Shown: positions 1-5,479 of the stretch, piece by piece | How positions within the stretch are numbered: position 1 is the first letter of the stretch | How the letters are laid out: each line of letters opens with the position of its first letter | Assembly: GCA_918241715.1 (NCBI GenBank) | Contig: CAKJYB010000021.1 | Location: forward strand, 1 to 6,470 | Direction: 5' to 3' | Source: Clostridiales bacterium | GTDB taxonomy: Bacteria; Bacillota; Clostridia; Christensenellales; UBA1242 | Length of the DNA stretch: 6,470 bases | Program-made: the position numbers and the translations under genes | Notes under the pieces: generated by a model | Seen by the model: the letters and a program-made list of their open reading frames with translations, nothing else | What the model was told of the DNA's origin: nothing | Database searches by the model: none

Positions 1-513
1 GTGGACGTAATCATAGATTTTTCCACCTGTCAAAACAGAGAAGATTTTTTTGAATTTTCGGACAAGAACAAAGTGCCTTATGCCTGCTTTTCTACAAACG
101 TTTCGGAGAAAGAAAAAAATGCGTTTAAAAGACTTTCCAAAAAAGTCCCTGTGCTTTTATGCAACAATTCTTCACAGGGAATGAATGTTATTTTTGAAGT
201 TGTTGAAATGGCAAGCAAACGGCTGAAAGCCGATGCAGTGCTTACAGAATATCACCACAAAAGCAAAAAAGACAATCCAAGTGGAAGCGCAAAGGTTTTG
301 GAAGAGATTTTAAAGGGAACAAACACAAAATATGAAACAATTGGATTTAGAGTCGGAAGCGAATGTGGAACGCATGAGATAAAGTTTTTTATGCAAGATG
401 AAGTGCTTGAAATAAGACACGTTGCACACTCCAGAAAGATTTTTGCTCTTGGAGCCTTGGAAATGGCAAAAAAACTTGCAACAAAGGAAAAGGGCTTTTA
501 CACAAAACTATAA
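1..513 (+). CDS. dapB: 4-hydroxy-tetrahydrodipicolinate reductase DapB, 5'-truncated by window edge
   Basis: DapB reduces the DapA product to tetrahydrodipicolinate with NAD(P)H, in the cytosolic diaminopimelate/lysine pathway. The 170 visible residues begin at DVIIDFS, a conserved strand in the middle of the protein. The N-terminal Rossmann segment with the GxxGxMG loop, roughly 70-80 residues, therefore lies outside the window, and the GTG at base 1 is an internal Val codon rather than a start. The catalytic and substrate-binding block EYHHKSKKDNPSGSA (visible residues 83-97) carries the paired His and the Lys typical of DapB, with the substrate-binding SGSA. Next come GTHEIKF (123-129) and the helix EIRHVAHSRKIFALGALEMA, which match the C-terminal family pattern. 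The stop is TAA at 511-513. The 3' end overlaps the convergent dapA by 6 bp. The identification is secure; the cofactor preference cannot be judged without the N-terminus. Confidence 0.95.
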   Translation: MDVIIDFSTCQNREDFFEFSDKNKVPYACFSTNVSEKEKNAFKRLSKKVPVLLCNNSSQGMNVIFEVVEMASKRLKADAVLTEYHHKSKKDNPSGSAKVLEEILKGTNTKYETIGFRVGSECGTHEIKFFMQDEVLEIRHVAHSRKIFALGALEMAKKLATKEKGFYTKL

Positions 514-1377
514 AGAAATAGTGTCAAACTTTTTTTTGTTTTTGTTTGAAAGACGGACAAGTGGAAGTCGTGTCGAATCACTCTTTGTAAGGCCCATTTT
601 GTAAAGCAGATATTTTATGGGGATTGGGTTTGTTTCGCAAAACAACAGATTGTTGATTTTTGACAACTTTGTTTGGGCGTTGTATGCCTTTTTAACTTCT
701 TGTTTTTCTACAAGATTAAACACTTCACAAACTTCTTTGCAAAGGGCGTTTGCTGTTACGCTTATTGTTCCGTTTCCACCAAGACAATAAAACAAAAAGT
801 TTAGTTCGTCTTCACCGGAATAAATGGCAATTTTATTTTTGCAAATTTGGTGCAGTTTGATTATTCTGTTTATGTCGCAAGTGCTCTCTTTGATTCCATA
901 CACATACGGGTTTGTTCTGACGATTTTCTTTATTGTTTCAATCTCTAAATTTAGCCCAGTTCGTGCCGGAACGTTATACATTATTATCGGAAATTTCAAG
1001 GCTGAAAGTTGGCTGTAAAACTCCACAAGACCGGACTGCGTGGTTTTGTTGTAATAAGGGGTTACAACCAGAGCCCCGTCTGCACCAAGGTTCTTTGCTT
1101 GAAGAGTGAAATAAAAACACTTTGAAAAATCGTTGTTGCCAGTGCCGACAATAAGTTTTGCTCTGTCCTTGACAATGTTTTTGCAAAACCTGATAACAGA
1201 AGCCCTTTCGGTGTCGGTTATGGTTGTTCCTTCACCGGTTGTTGCAAGAATGACGATTGCAGAAGCGTTTTCTGCAAGACATTTTTCTATCAACTTTTGC
1301 ATGGAAAAATAATCAATTTGATTGTTTAAAAATGGCGTAACCAAAGCAACGCCAACACCAGAAAATAAAGATTTCAT
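508..1377 (-). CDS. dapA: 4-hydroxy-tetrahydrodipicolinate synthase DapA
   Basis: DapA condenses pyruvate with aspartate semialdehyde, the first committed step to diaminopimelate and lysine. It is a cytosolic TIM-barrel class I aldolase. The 289 residues match the usual family length (about 290). Visible motifs are TTGE at 46-49 (catalytic Thr), TPYYNK at 106-111 (Tyr of the proton relay), YNVPARTG at 134-141 (Tyr134, and Arg139 that binds the aspartate-semialdehyde carboxylate) and GIKEST at 161-166 with the Schiff-base Lys163. The Arg in YNVPxRTG favours DapA over the related sialate lyases and sugar-acid aldolases, and the neighbouring dapB supports this. The loop reads ATTGEG where GTTGES is more common. 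The N-terminus MKSLFSGVGVALVTPF fits the family start, so ATG at 1377-1375 is well supported although no Shine-Dalgarno precedes it. The C-terminus is Lys/Asn-rich. It is unusual that dapA faces dapB instead of sharing an operon with it. Confidence 0.95.
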   Translation of the reverse strand: MKSLFSGVGVALVTPFLNNQIDYFSMQKLIEKCLAENASAIVILATTGEGTTITDTERASVIRFCKNIVKDRAKLIVGTGNNDFSKCFYFTLQAKNLGADGALVVTPYYNKTTQSGLVEFYSQLSALKFPIIMYNVPARTGLNLEIETIKKIVRTNPYVYGIKESTCDINRIIKLHQICKNKIAIYSGEDELNFLFYCLGGNGTISVTANALCKEVCEVFNLVEKQEVKKAYNAQTKLSKINNLLFCETNPIPIKYLLYKMGLTKSDSTRLPLVRLSNKNKKKFDTISL

Positions 1378-1382
1378 ATTGT

Positions 1383-1412
1383 TATATATTCACAGCACAG
1401 GAAATGGGTTAA
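1383..1412 (-). promoter_or_regulatory. Putative dapA promoter, near-leaderless
   Basis: On the minus strand a weak -35-like TTAACC (1412-1407) is followed after 18 nt by TATATA (1388-1383), or after 16 nt by AATATA (1390-1385). Either box would start transcription at about the dapA ATG (1377). No purine-rich ribosome binding site lies in the 30 nt before the ATG. Both boxes are imperfect, so the exact placement is uncertain. Confidence 0.4.
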
Positions 1413-1419
1413 AAACACC

Positions 1420-1447
1420 TTGACAAACAAAATGAAAGTGATATAAT
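1420..1447 (+). promoter_or_regulatory. Strong sigma70-type promoter of the 207-residue ORF
   Basis: A perfect -35 TTGACA (1420-1425) and a perfect -10 TATAAT (1442-1447) are separated by 16 nt, and an extended -10 TG lies at 1439-1440. The expected start of transcription, 7 nt after the -10 box, is at 1454 or at the A of the ATG at 1455. The transcript should therefore have essentially no 5' leader. The -35 box lies only 7 bp from the putative divergent dapA -35 box. Confidence 0.8.
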
Positions 1448-1454
1448 TTTTGCT

Positions 1455-2078
1455 ATGAAAATGAAAGTTGCAAAAAGAGAGCAGAAAAGGAAAGAAGAAG
1501 CATTCAAAGAGGGTGGAATTCTCAAAAAGATAAGCAGTATTTTGCAGATGGGGTATATCCCAAGCAGGGGAAGAGAAAGTTATCAATACACCTATTTGGT
1601 TGACGAAAACGGAAACGAAAGGACGGAAGATTTGTCAAAAAATGTAAACTGCTTCGGACATGCTTTTTTCAATCTTACAAACGAATTCTACGTAAGATAC
1701 AATATAGGGAAAAAAGACACAGAACCTTTCTGGCATTTTGGAGAAAAATGGGGAAAGACTCTTGTTGAAGAAGTTTTGGATTATGCAAAAAAGACGGGGC
1801 TTGAAGTAAACGAATGTTCTTTGACAGACAAAACCGACTTCAATCAATGGAAAGTGGCTTTCTACATAAAGTATGGGAAAAACACGGATTACCATTTCTT
1901 TTTGCAAGAAGCAGATGGGTCGTGGTCCAGCAAAAACGGAGAGACTCCAAGGCTTGAAATTATACATGGAGAACTTCCAAAAGAATGGAAAGGATATTCT
2001 CTTCAGGGCGTGTATTGTGTGACAAATCCACATGCACAAGAAACCAGAAGCGCCTATGGAAGCGGTGGAAAAGTTTGA
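1455..2078 (+). CDS. Uncharacterised 207-residue soluble protein, possible cysteine hydrolase
   Basis: I do not recognise a named family with confidence. The protein has no signal peptide and no membrane segment, so it is probably cytosolic. Residues 1-30 are rich in Lys, Glu and Arg and likely helical. A central domain follows (about 40-192), and the C-terminal tail is Gly/Ser-rich. Two blocks look functional: NCFGHAFFN (65-73), with Cys66 starting a likely helix, and DYHFFLQEADGSWSSKNG (145-162), with His147 in a strand before a W-S-x-K-x-G turn. A Cys at a helix start followed by a later His in a strand resembles papain-fold or NlpC-like hydrolases. The DYH...DG-W-S-K-G pattern reminds me of a motif in scattered uncharacterised bacterial proteins. 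Both points are inferences. The ATG at 1455 sits 7 nt from the -10 box without a Shine-Dalgarno; a second ATG at 1461 is an alternative start. TGA is followed at once by in-frame TAA. Its own promoter and terminator make it monocistronic. Confidence 0.8.
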   Translation: MKMKVAKREQKRKEEAFKEGGILKKISSILQMGYIPSRGRESYQYTYLVDENGNERTEDLSKNVNCFGHAFFNLTNEFYVRYNIGKKDTEPFWHFGEKWGKTLVEEVLDYAKKTGLEVNECSLTDKTDFNQWKVAFYIKYGKNTDYHFFLQEADGSWSSKNGETPRLEIIHGELPKEWKGYSLQGVYCVTNPHAQETRSAYGSGGKV

Positions 2079-2084
2079 TAATTT

Positions 2085-2111
2085 GAAGAAGCAAAGGCTT
2101 CTTCTTTTTTT
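2085..2111 (+). terminator. Rho-independent terminator after the 207-residue ORF
   Basis: A perfect 8-bp stem, GAAGAAGC (2085-2092) with GCTTCTTC (2097-2104), closes a 4-nt AAAG loop and is followed by seven T (2105-2111). It begins 6 nt after the TGA stop. It should separate this transcript from the ktr operon, which has its own promoter just downstream. Confidence 0.88.
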
Positions 2112-2149
2112 GCCAAAAATCTGCAAAATTGAAGTGAGCCGGTTTTTGT

Positions 2150-2177
2150 TTGAAAATTTTTGTAAATATGCTATAAT
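2150..2177 (+). promoter_or_regulatory. ktrBA operon promoter, near-leaderless
   Basis: The -35 box TTGAAA (2150-2155), a 16-nt spacer and a perfect -10 TATAAT (2172-2177) are present, with an extended -10 TG at 2169-2170. Only 9 nt separate the -10 box from the ATG at 2187, so transcription should start between 2184 and 2187, giving a leader of 0-3 nt. There is no room for a Shine-Dalgarno sequence or for a c-di-AMP (ydaO-type) riboswitch such as those found upstream of some Firmicutes ktr genes. Confidence 0.78.
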
Positions 2178-2186
2178 ATTGCTGTT

Positions 2187-3563
2187 ATGGAATACAAAAA
2201 GGCTAGATTAAATGCTCCATTAAAGGTGATAATCAGTTTCGTTATTCTGATTTTGGTGGGCTCATTATTGCTTAGTTTGCCAATATCTTCAAAGGACGGA
2301 AACTGGTTTCCATACATAGATGCACTCTTTACAAGCACAAGTGCAGTTTGCGTAACTGGGCTTGTTGTGGTTGATACGGCTGTGCACTTTTCTCTTTTTG
2401 GGCAAATTGTCATTATGCTGTTGATACAAATCGGTGGAATAGGGTTTATTTCTTTGTCAGCACTATTTTTGCTTGCAGCAGGAAAGAGACTGGGATACAA
2501 AAATCGTGTTATGCTTCAGGAGAGTTTAAATCGAGACACAAATCAGGGTATTGTTTCTCTTATCAAAAAGATTGCGATGATAGTGTTTATTATCGAGGGA
2601 ATAGGGTTTGTTTTGCTTTTGCCAAGCATGATTGTATCGTATGGCTGGGGCAACGGAATCTTTAAAGCGCTGTTTCTGTCGATTTCGGCCTTTTGTAATG
2701 CTGGTTTTGACGTCTTGGGGACGGCAGGAATGGAGTTTTCAAACTTGGCACCTTTCGCAAAAATGGCATACGTATTATTGCCAATTATGTTTTTGGTTGT
2801 GCTGGGTGGAATTGGATATGCAACAATTGTTGAAATTGCAGGAAAATTTAAAAAAGAAAACCAAAAGAAAAAACTCACACTTCAAGCAAAGATTATTTTA
2901 GGTGTTACGGCATTTTTGATTGTGAGTGGAACGATTTTGTTTGCAATCTTTGAATGGAACAACCCAGACACCATTGGAAACATGTCCGTTTTTGACAAAA
3001 TAGTAAACTGCCTGTTTCAAAGTATAACACCAAGAACAGCAGGATTTGCAACGTTCAACCAAGCAAACCTTACATCTGCAAGCAGAGTTGTAACCGATAT
3101 TTTGATGTTTATCGGTGGAAGTCCGGGATCAATTGCCGGTGGTGTAAAAACAACAACAATTTTTGTCTTGTTCTTGGCAGCATTCAAATCTGCTGGAGAA
3201 AAGGGAGACATAATCTTACATAGGAAAAGAATCAAAAATCAAACCATTTTAAAGGCTGTTAGAATTGTGTTTTTGGCAATGATTTTGGCAGCGTTTGCAA
3301 CCATAACAATTTGTTTGATAGAAAGACATAATCCATCTGCAAATTCAAGTTCAGTCATCTTTGAAGTTCTTTCGGCAATAAGCACGGTTGGTTTGTCGCT
3401 GGGGCTGACCCCAACACTTTCAGTTGTGTCAAAGATTTTGTTGATTGTGCTTATGTTTGTAGGCAGAGTTGGAACAATAACAATTGCCTTTGCAGTGCAG
3501 AAAAACTCACCAGACGTGCATGGTGAAATCGAATATGAAGACAGCCACATCAGTGTAGGATAA
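2187..3563 (+). CDS. ktrB: K+ uptake channel-like membrane subunit, TrkH/KtrB family
   Basis: This is the ion-conducting subunit of a Ktr/Trk potassium uptake system in the cytoplasmic membrane. Its 458 residues fit KtrB (about 450) and hold four M1-P-M2 repeats. The four filter loops are visible, each with its Gly: TSTSAVCVTGL (49-59), SAFCNAGF (167-174), TPRTAGF (281-287) and SAISTVGLS (396-404). The gating loop of the third M2 helix, GGSPGSIAGGVKTTT (310-324), is intact. A hydrophilic segment at about 219-234 (KFKKENQKKK) lies between repeats. The short N-terminus before the first helix, and the partner gene encoding a single RCK unit, favour KtrB over the longer TrkH. MEYKKARLNAPLKVIISFVI is a natural N-terminus and the next in-frame Met is residue 110, so the start at 2187 is firm although no Shine-Dalgarno is present. 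ktrA follows after 12 bp. Na+ coupling is known for KtrB relatives but cannot be proven from this sequence. Confidence 0.95.
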   Translation: MEYKKARLNAPLKVIISFVILILVGSLLLSLPISSKDGNWFPYIDALFTSTSAVCVTGLVVVDTAVHFSLFGQIVIMLLIQIGGIGFISLSALFLLAAGKRLGYKNRVMLQESLNRDTNQGIVSLIKKIAMIVFIIEGIGFVLLLPSMIVSYGWGNGIFKALFLSISAFCNAGFDVLGTAGMEFSNLAPFAKMAYVLLPIMFLVVLGGIGYATIVEIAGKFKKENQKKKLTLQAKIILGVTAFLIVSGTILFAIFEWNNPDTIGNMSVFDKIVNCLFQSITPRTAGFATFNQANLTSASRVVTDILMFIGGSPGSIAGGVKTTTIFVLFLAAFKSAGEKGDIILHRKRIKNQTILKAVRIVFLAMILAAFATITICLIERHNPSANSSSVIFEVLSAISTVGLSLGLTPTLSVVSKILLIVLMFVGRVGTITIAFAVQKNSPDVHGEIEYEDSHISVG

Positions 3564-3570
3564 AAGGAGA
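3564..3570 (+). promoter_or_regulatory. Shine-Dalgarno of ktrA
   Basis: AAGGAGA lies directly after the ktrB TAA, and the GGAG core ends 6 nt before the ATG at 3576. This canonical site decides the ktrA start in favour of 3576 over the internal ATG at 3672, which has no comparable site. Confidence 0.85.
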
Positions 3571-3575
3571 TAAAA

Positions 3576-4370
3576 ATGAAAAAATCAGAAAAGGATTCAG
3601 AATACATTGAAAAAATAAAAAACAAAGCAGAAAAAGTCGAGCAGGAAACAGCACCAAAACTTAAGAAAAAGATGAAAAATTTCTGTGTTATTGGTCTTGG
3701 AAGATTTGGAAGAACGGTTGCTCTTTCTCTTACAAACGAGGGGCACGAAGTTTTGGCAATTGACTGCAACGAAAAGAACGTTCACGCAATAGAAAAGTTT
3801 GTTGCAGGGACGGCAATTGCAGACGCTTCTGTTTCTGGTGTTTTGCACAAACTTGGTGTGCAAAATTTTGACTGCGTTGTTGTATGTATTGGTCAAGACT
3901 TGCAGGCCAGCGTTGTTACAACTTTGATTTGCAAAAATTTGGGAGTAAAACTCATTGTTGCAAGAGCAAGCACAGACGAGCAAAAAGAAATTCTTGAAAA
4001 AATCGGTGCAGATGTTGTTGTTTTCCCAGAAGATTATACTGCACACAAAGTTGCAAAAATGCTTTCAAACCCAAGCATGAACGATGTCATCAATTTGACA
4101 GAAAAATTCAAAATTGTTGAAATTGCCGCACCAGACGATTGGGTGGACAAAACCGTTTTGGAACTTGACATCAGAAGAAAACACCACACATCAATTATTG
4201 TTATCAAAAGACAGGATTTCATTATCTATCCAGAGCCAGAAACAGAACTTAAAAAAGGAGACGTCTTGATTGTTGCTGGAGAGAAGAAAATGCTTGACGA
4301 ACTCAGTGGAAAATCAAGCGACGTTATCGACGTTCTGCACGCACTTTCAAGTGGTTTGCAGTTCGACTAA
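3576..4370 (+). CDS. ktrA: K+ uptake regulatory RCK subunit, KtrA/TrkA family, with N-terminal extension
   Basis: This is the cytosolic gating subunit. In the KtrA family an octameric RCK ring binds nucleotide (ATP/ADP or NAD(H)) and controls the KtrB pore. The RCK_N Rossmann fold spans about 34-155, with the Gly-rich loop GLGRFG (40-45) and the acidic Asp63 at the end of the second strand (VLAIDCN) that contacts the ribose. The RCK_C (TrkA_C) domain spans about 175-245 and ends in LKKGDVLIVAGEKKMLDEL. In this family that domain is the known c-di-AMP site in Firmicutes, but binding here is only an inference. One RCK unit fits KtrA; TrkA has two. At 264 residues it is longer than typical KtrA (about 220). 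Residues 1-32 form an extra Lys/Glu-rich, likely helical segment before MKNFCVIGLGRFG, where relatives usually begin. A strong Shine-Dalgarno supports the longer start. It is co-transcribed with ktrB (12-bp gap). Confidence 0.93.
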   Translation: MKKSEKDSEYIEKIKNKAEKVEQETAPKLKKKMKNFCVIGLGRFGRTVALSLTNEGHEVLAIDCNEKNVHAIEKFVAGTAIADASVSGVLHKLGVQNFDCVVVCIGQDLQASVVTTLICKNLGVKLIVARASTDEQKEILEKIGADVVVFPEDYTAHKVAKMLSNPSMNDVINLTEKFKIVEIAAPDDWVDKTVLELDIRRKHHTSIIVIKRQDFIIYPEPETELKKGDVLIVAGEKKMLDELSGKSSDVIDVLHALSSGLQFD

Positions 4371-4412
4371 TTTTAAGAAAAATTATGTTGTCAATTTTGA
4401 AACTAACGATAA

Positions 4413-4445
4413 AAAAATGGTTTAGCAATTTGCTAAGCCATTTTT
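4413..4445. terminator. Bidirectional rho-independent terminator between ktrA and trxB
   Basis: A 14-bp stem pairs 4413-4426 with 4432-4445 around the 5-nt loop AATTT; there is one G-T wobble near its middle. The A tract (4411-4417) and T tract (4441-4445) flank the stem, so it reads as hairpin plus U-run on both strands. It lies 42 nt past the ktrA stop and 12 nt past the convergent trxB stop, and should end both transcripts. Confidence 0.88.
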
Positions 4446-4457
4446 GTTATTTTAAAA

Positions 4458-5366
4458 TTATTGCAAACTTCTGATGTATGCAAGTGCTGCCATAGCAGAA
4501 ACGGTTCCGTCAGCACATGCCGTTGTAAGTTGTCTTACGCCTTTTACTCTGGCGTCTCCGGCAACAAAAACACCATCAACATTTGTCTTGCAATCTTCTC
4601 CAGCAACAATGTATCCATAGTCGTCAAGTTCTACAACATTTGAGAATGCACCATTTCCGGGAACTTGTCCAATTGCAATAAAGAGTGCTGAAACATCAAG
4701 ATTTATGAGAGTGCCGTCAAGTTTTGTAACTTCAAGGCCGGTCAGGTGATCTTCTCCCAAAAGTTTTGTAACGTTTGCTTCTAAAACAAACTCTACGTTC
4801 TTTTTTGTCTTAAGTTCGTCTGCAAGAATTTTTTCTCCACGAAGTTCGTTTCTTCTGTGAATTAAATAAACTTTAGAGCAATAGTTTGAAAGATAGAGTG
4901 CATCTTCAAGCGCCGTGTTTCCACCACCAGAAACGGCAACAGCCTTGTCCTTAAAAAATGCTCCATCACAGGTTGCGCAATAGGAAACGCCCTTTCCAAG
5001 AAATTCGGCTTCTTTTTCTACGCCAAGTTTTCTGTTGCTTGCTCCTGTTGCAAGAATAACGGATTTTGCTTCAACATCACCTTGTTCTGTGTGAACAACT
5101 TTCTTTCCGTTTTCAATTGATATTCCGGCAACCTTTGCAAATCTTACTTCAGTCCCAAGTGCAACGGCTTGTTCGTAAAGACTTTGAGAGTATTCTGCGC
5201 CGGTTATGCTTTTGATTGCAGGGTAGTTCATAACAATAGAAGCGGTCAAAATTTGTCCACCCGGAGCATTCCCTTCAAAAACAACGGCGTGTTTTCCGGC
5301 TCTTTGAATGTAAATGGCTGCTGTAAGTCCTGCAGGACCACCACCAACAATAACTATATCTTCCAT
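4458..5366 (-). CDS. trxB: Thioredoxin reductase (NADPH), TrxB
   Basis: This cytosolic flavoprotein transfers electrons from NADPH through FAD and a Cys pair to thioredoxin. Its 302 residues fit the low-molecular-weight bacterial TrxB. Domain order is FAD half with GGGPAG (8-13), then the inserted NADPH domain, then the FAD half again with FVAGDAR (267-273) and the dimer-side sequence RQLTTACADGTVSA. The redox-active pair is CATC (Cys130, Cys133) followed by DG. The NADPH site has GGGNTA (147-152) and HRRNELR (170-176); the HRRxxxR motif points to NADPH rather than NADH use. The start at 5366 is supported by MEDIVIVGGGPAG and by a G-rich ribosome binding site just upstream. It follows sua5 in the same direction after a 113-bp gap that holds a possible promoter, so it may be transcribed alone or partly by read-through. 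No thioredoxin gene is in the window. Related ferredoxin-type reductases are a minor alternative. Confidence 0.95.
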   Translation of the reverse strand: MEDIVIVGGGPAGLTAAIYIQRAGKHAVVFEGNAPGGQILTASIVMNYPAIKSITGAEYSQSLYEQAVALGTEVRFAKVAGISIENGKKVVHTEQGDVEAKSVILATGASNRKLGVEKEAEFLGKGVSYCATCDGAFFKDKAVAVSGGGNTALEDALYLSNYCSKVYLIHRRNELRGEKILADELKTKKNVEFVLEANVTKLLGEDHLTGLEVTKLDGTLINLDVSALFIAIGQVPGNGAFSNVVELDDYGYIVAGEDCKTNVDGVFVAGDARVKGVRQLTTACADGTVSAMAALAYIRSLQ

Positions 5367-5369
5367 AAA

Positions 5370-5376
5370 CCCCCCT
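5370..5376 (-). promoter_or_regulatory. G-rich Shine-Dalgarno of trxB
   Basis: On the minus strand AGGGGGG (5376-5370) lies 3 nt before the trxB ATG. Pairing of its 5' part with the anti-SD core would leave about 5 nt of spacing. It is a homopolymer of six G instead of the usual AGGAGG, but it is the only plausible ribosome binding site here. Confidence 0.6.
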
Positions 5377-5431
5377 ATTTTTTGCTTTCGGACACAAAAT
5401 TTTTGCCAAAAACAACCTTTTTCTTTGTTTT

Positions 5432-5459
5432 ATTATATAAAAGATTCTGTCAAAAACAA
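5432..5459 (-). promoter_or_regulatory. Possible trxB promoter
   Basis: On the minus strand a perfect TATAAT (5437-5432) is preceded, after 16 nt, by the weak -35 TTGTTT (5459-5454). Transcription would begin near 5425 and leave a leader of about 58 nt that includes the G-rich Shine-Dalgarno. A TTGACA at 5453-5448 is closer to consensus but only 10 nt from the -10 box, too near to act as its -35. Confidence 0.45.
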
Positions 5460-5479
5460 AACGTTTAAAACAAAATATT

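Noticed and set aside
1..3. GTG at base 1 as the dapB start codon
   Set aside because: The peptide begins at the conserved DVIIDFS strand in the middle of DapB, and the cofactor-binding N-terminus is missing. The gene simply enters from the left edge.
524..549. TCAAAC...GTTTGA inverted repeat with T-rich loop as a dapB terminator
   Set aside because: The stem has only 6 bp with a 14-nt loop and no following U-run. It lies within the Lys/Asn-rich end of dapA, whose codons explain the homopolymers.
2076..2081. TGA followed by TAA as a sign of alternative genetic code (TGA = Trp)
   Set aside because: All tryptophans in the 207-residue ORF and its neighbours are TGG and no gene has an internal in-frame TGA. 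A tandem stop is the simpler explanation.
1635..2126. Long antisense open frame opposite the 207-residue ORF
   Set aside because: It is antisense to a gene with a clear promoter and terminator, is very Phe/Cys-rich as expected for the complement of Lys/Glu-rich codons, and shows no recognisable domain or start signal.
2079..2186. c-di-AMP riboswitch upstream of ktrB
   Set aside because: Only 108 bp are available and they are filled by a terminator and the promoter. The predicted leader is 0-3 nt, so no aptamer could be transcribed.
3672..3674. Internal ATG as the true ktrA start
   Set aside because: It matches where homologues usually begin but has no good Shine-Dalgarno, whereas the ATG at 3576 has AAGGAGA at ideal spacing. 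It is kept only as a possible secondary start.
5448..5453. Perfect TTGACA (minus strand) as the trxB -35 box
   Set aside because: It is only 10 nt from the TATAAT box, and no acceptable -10 lies 16-18 nt downstream of it.
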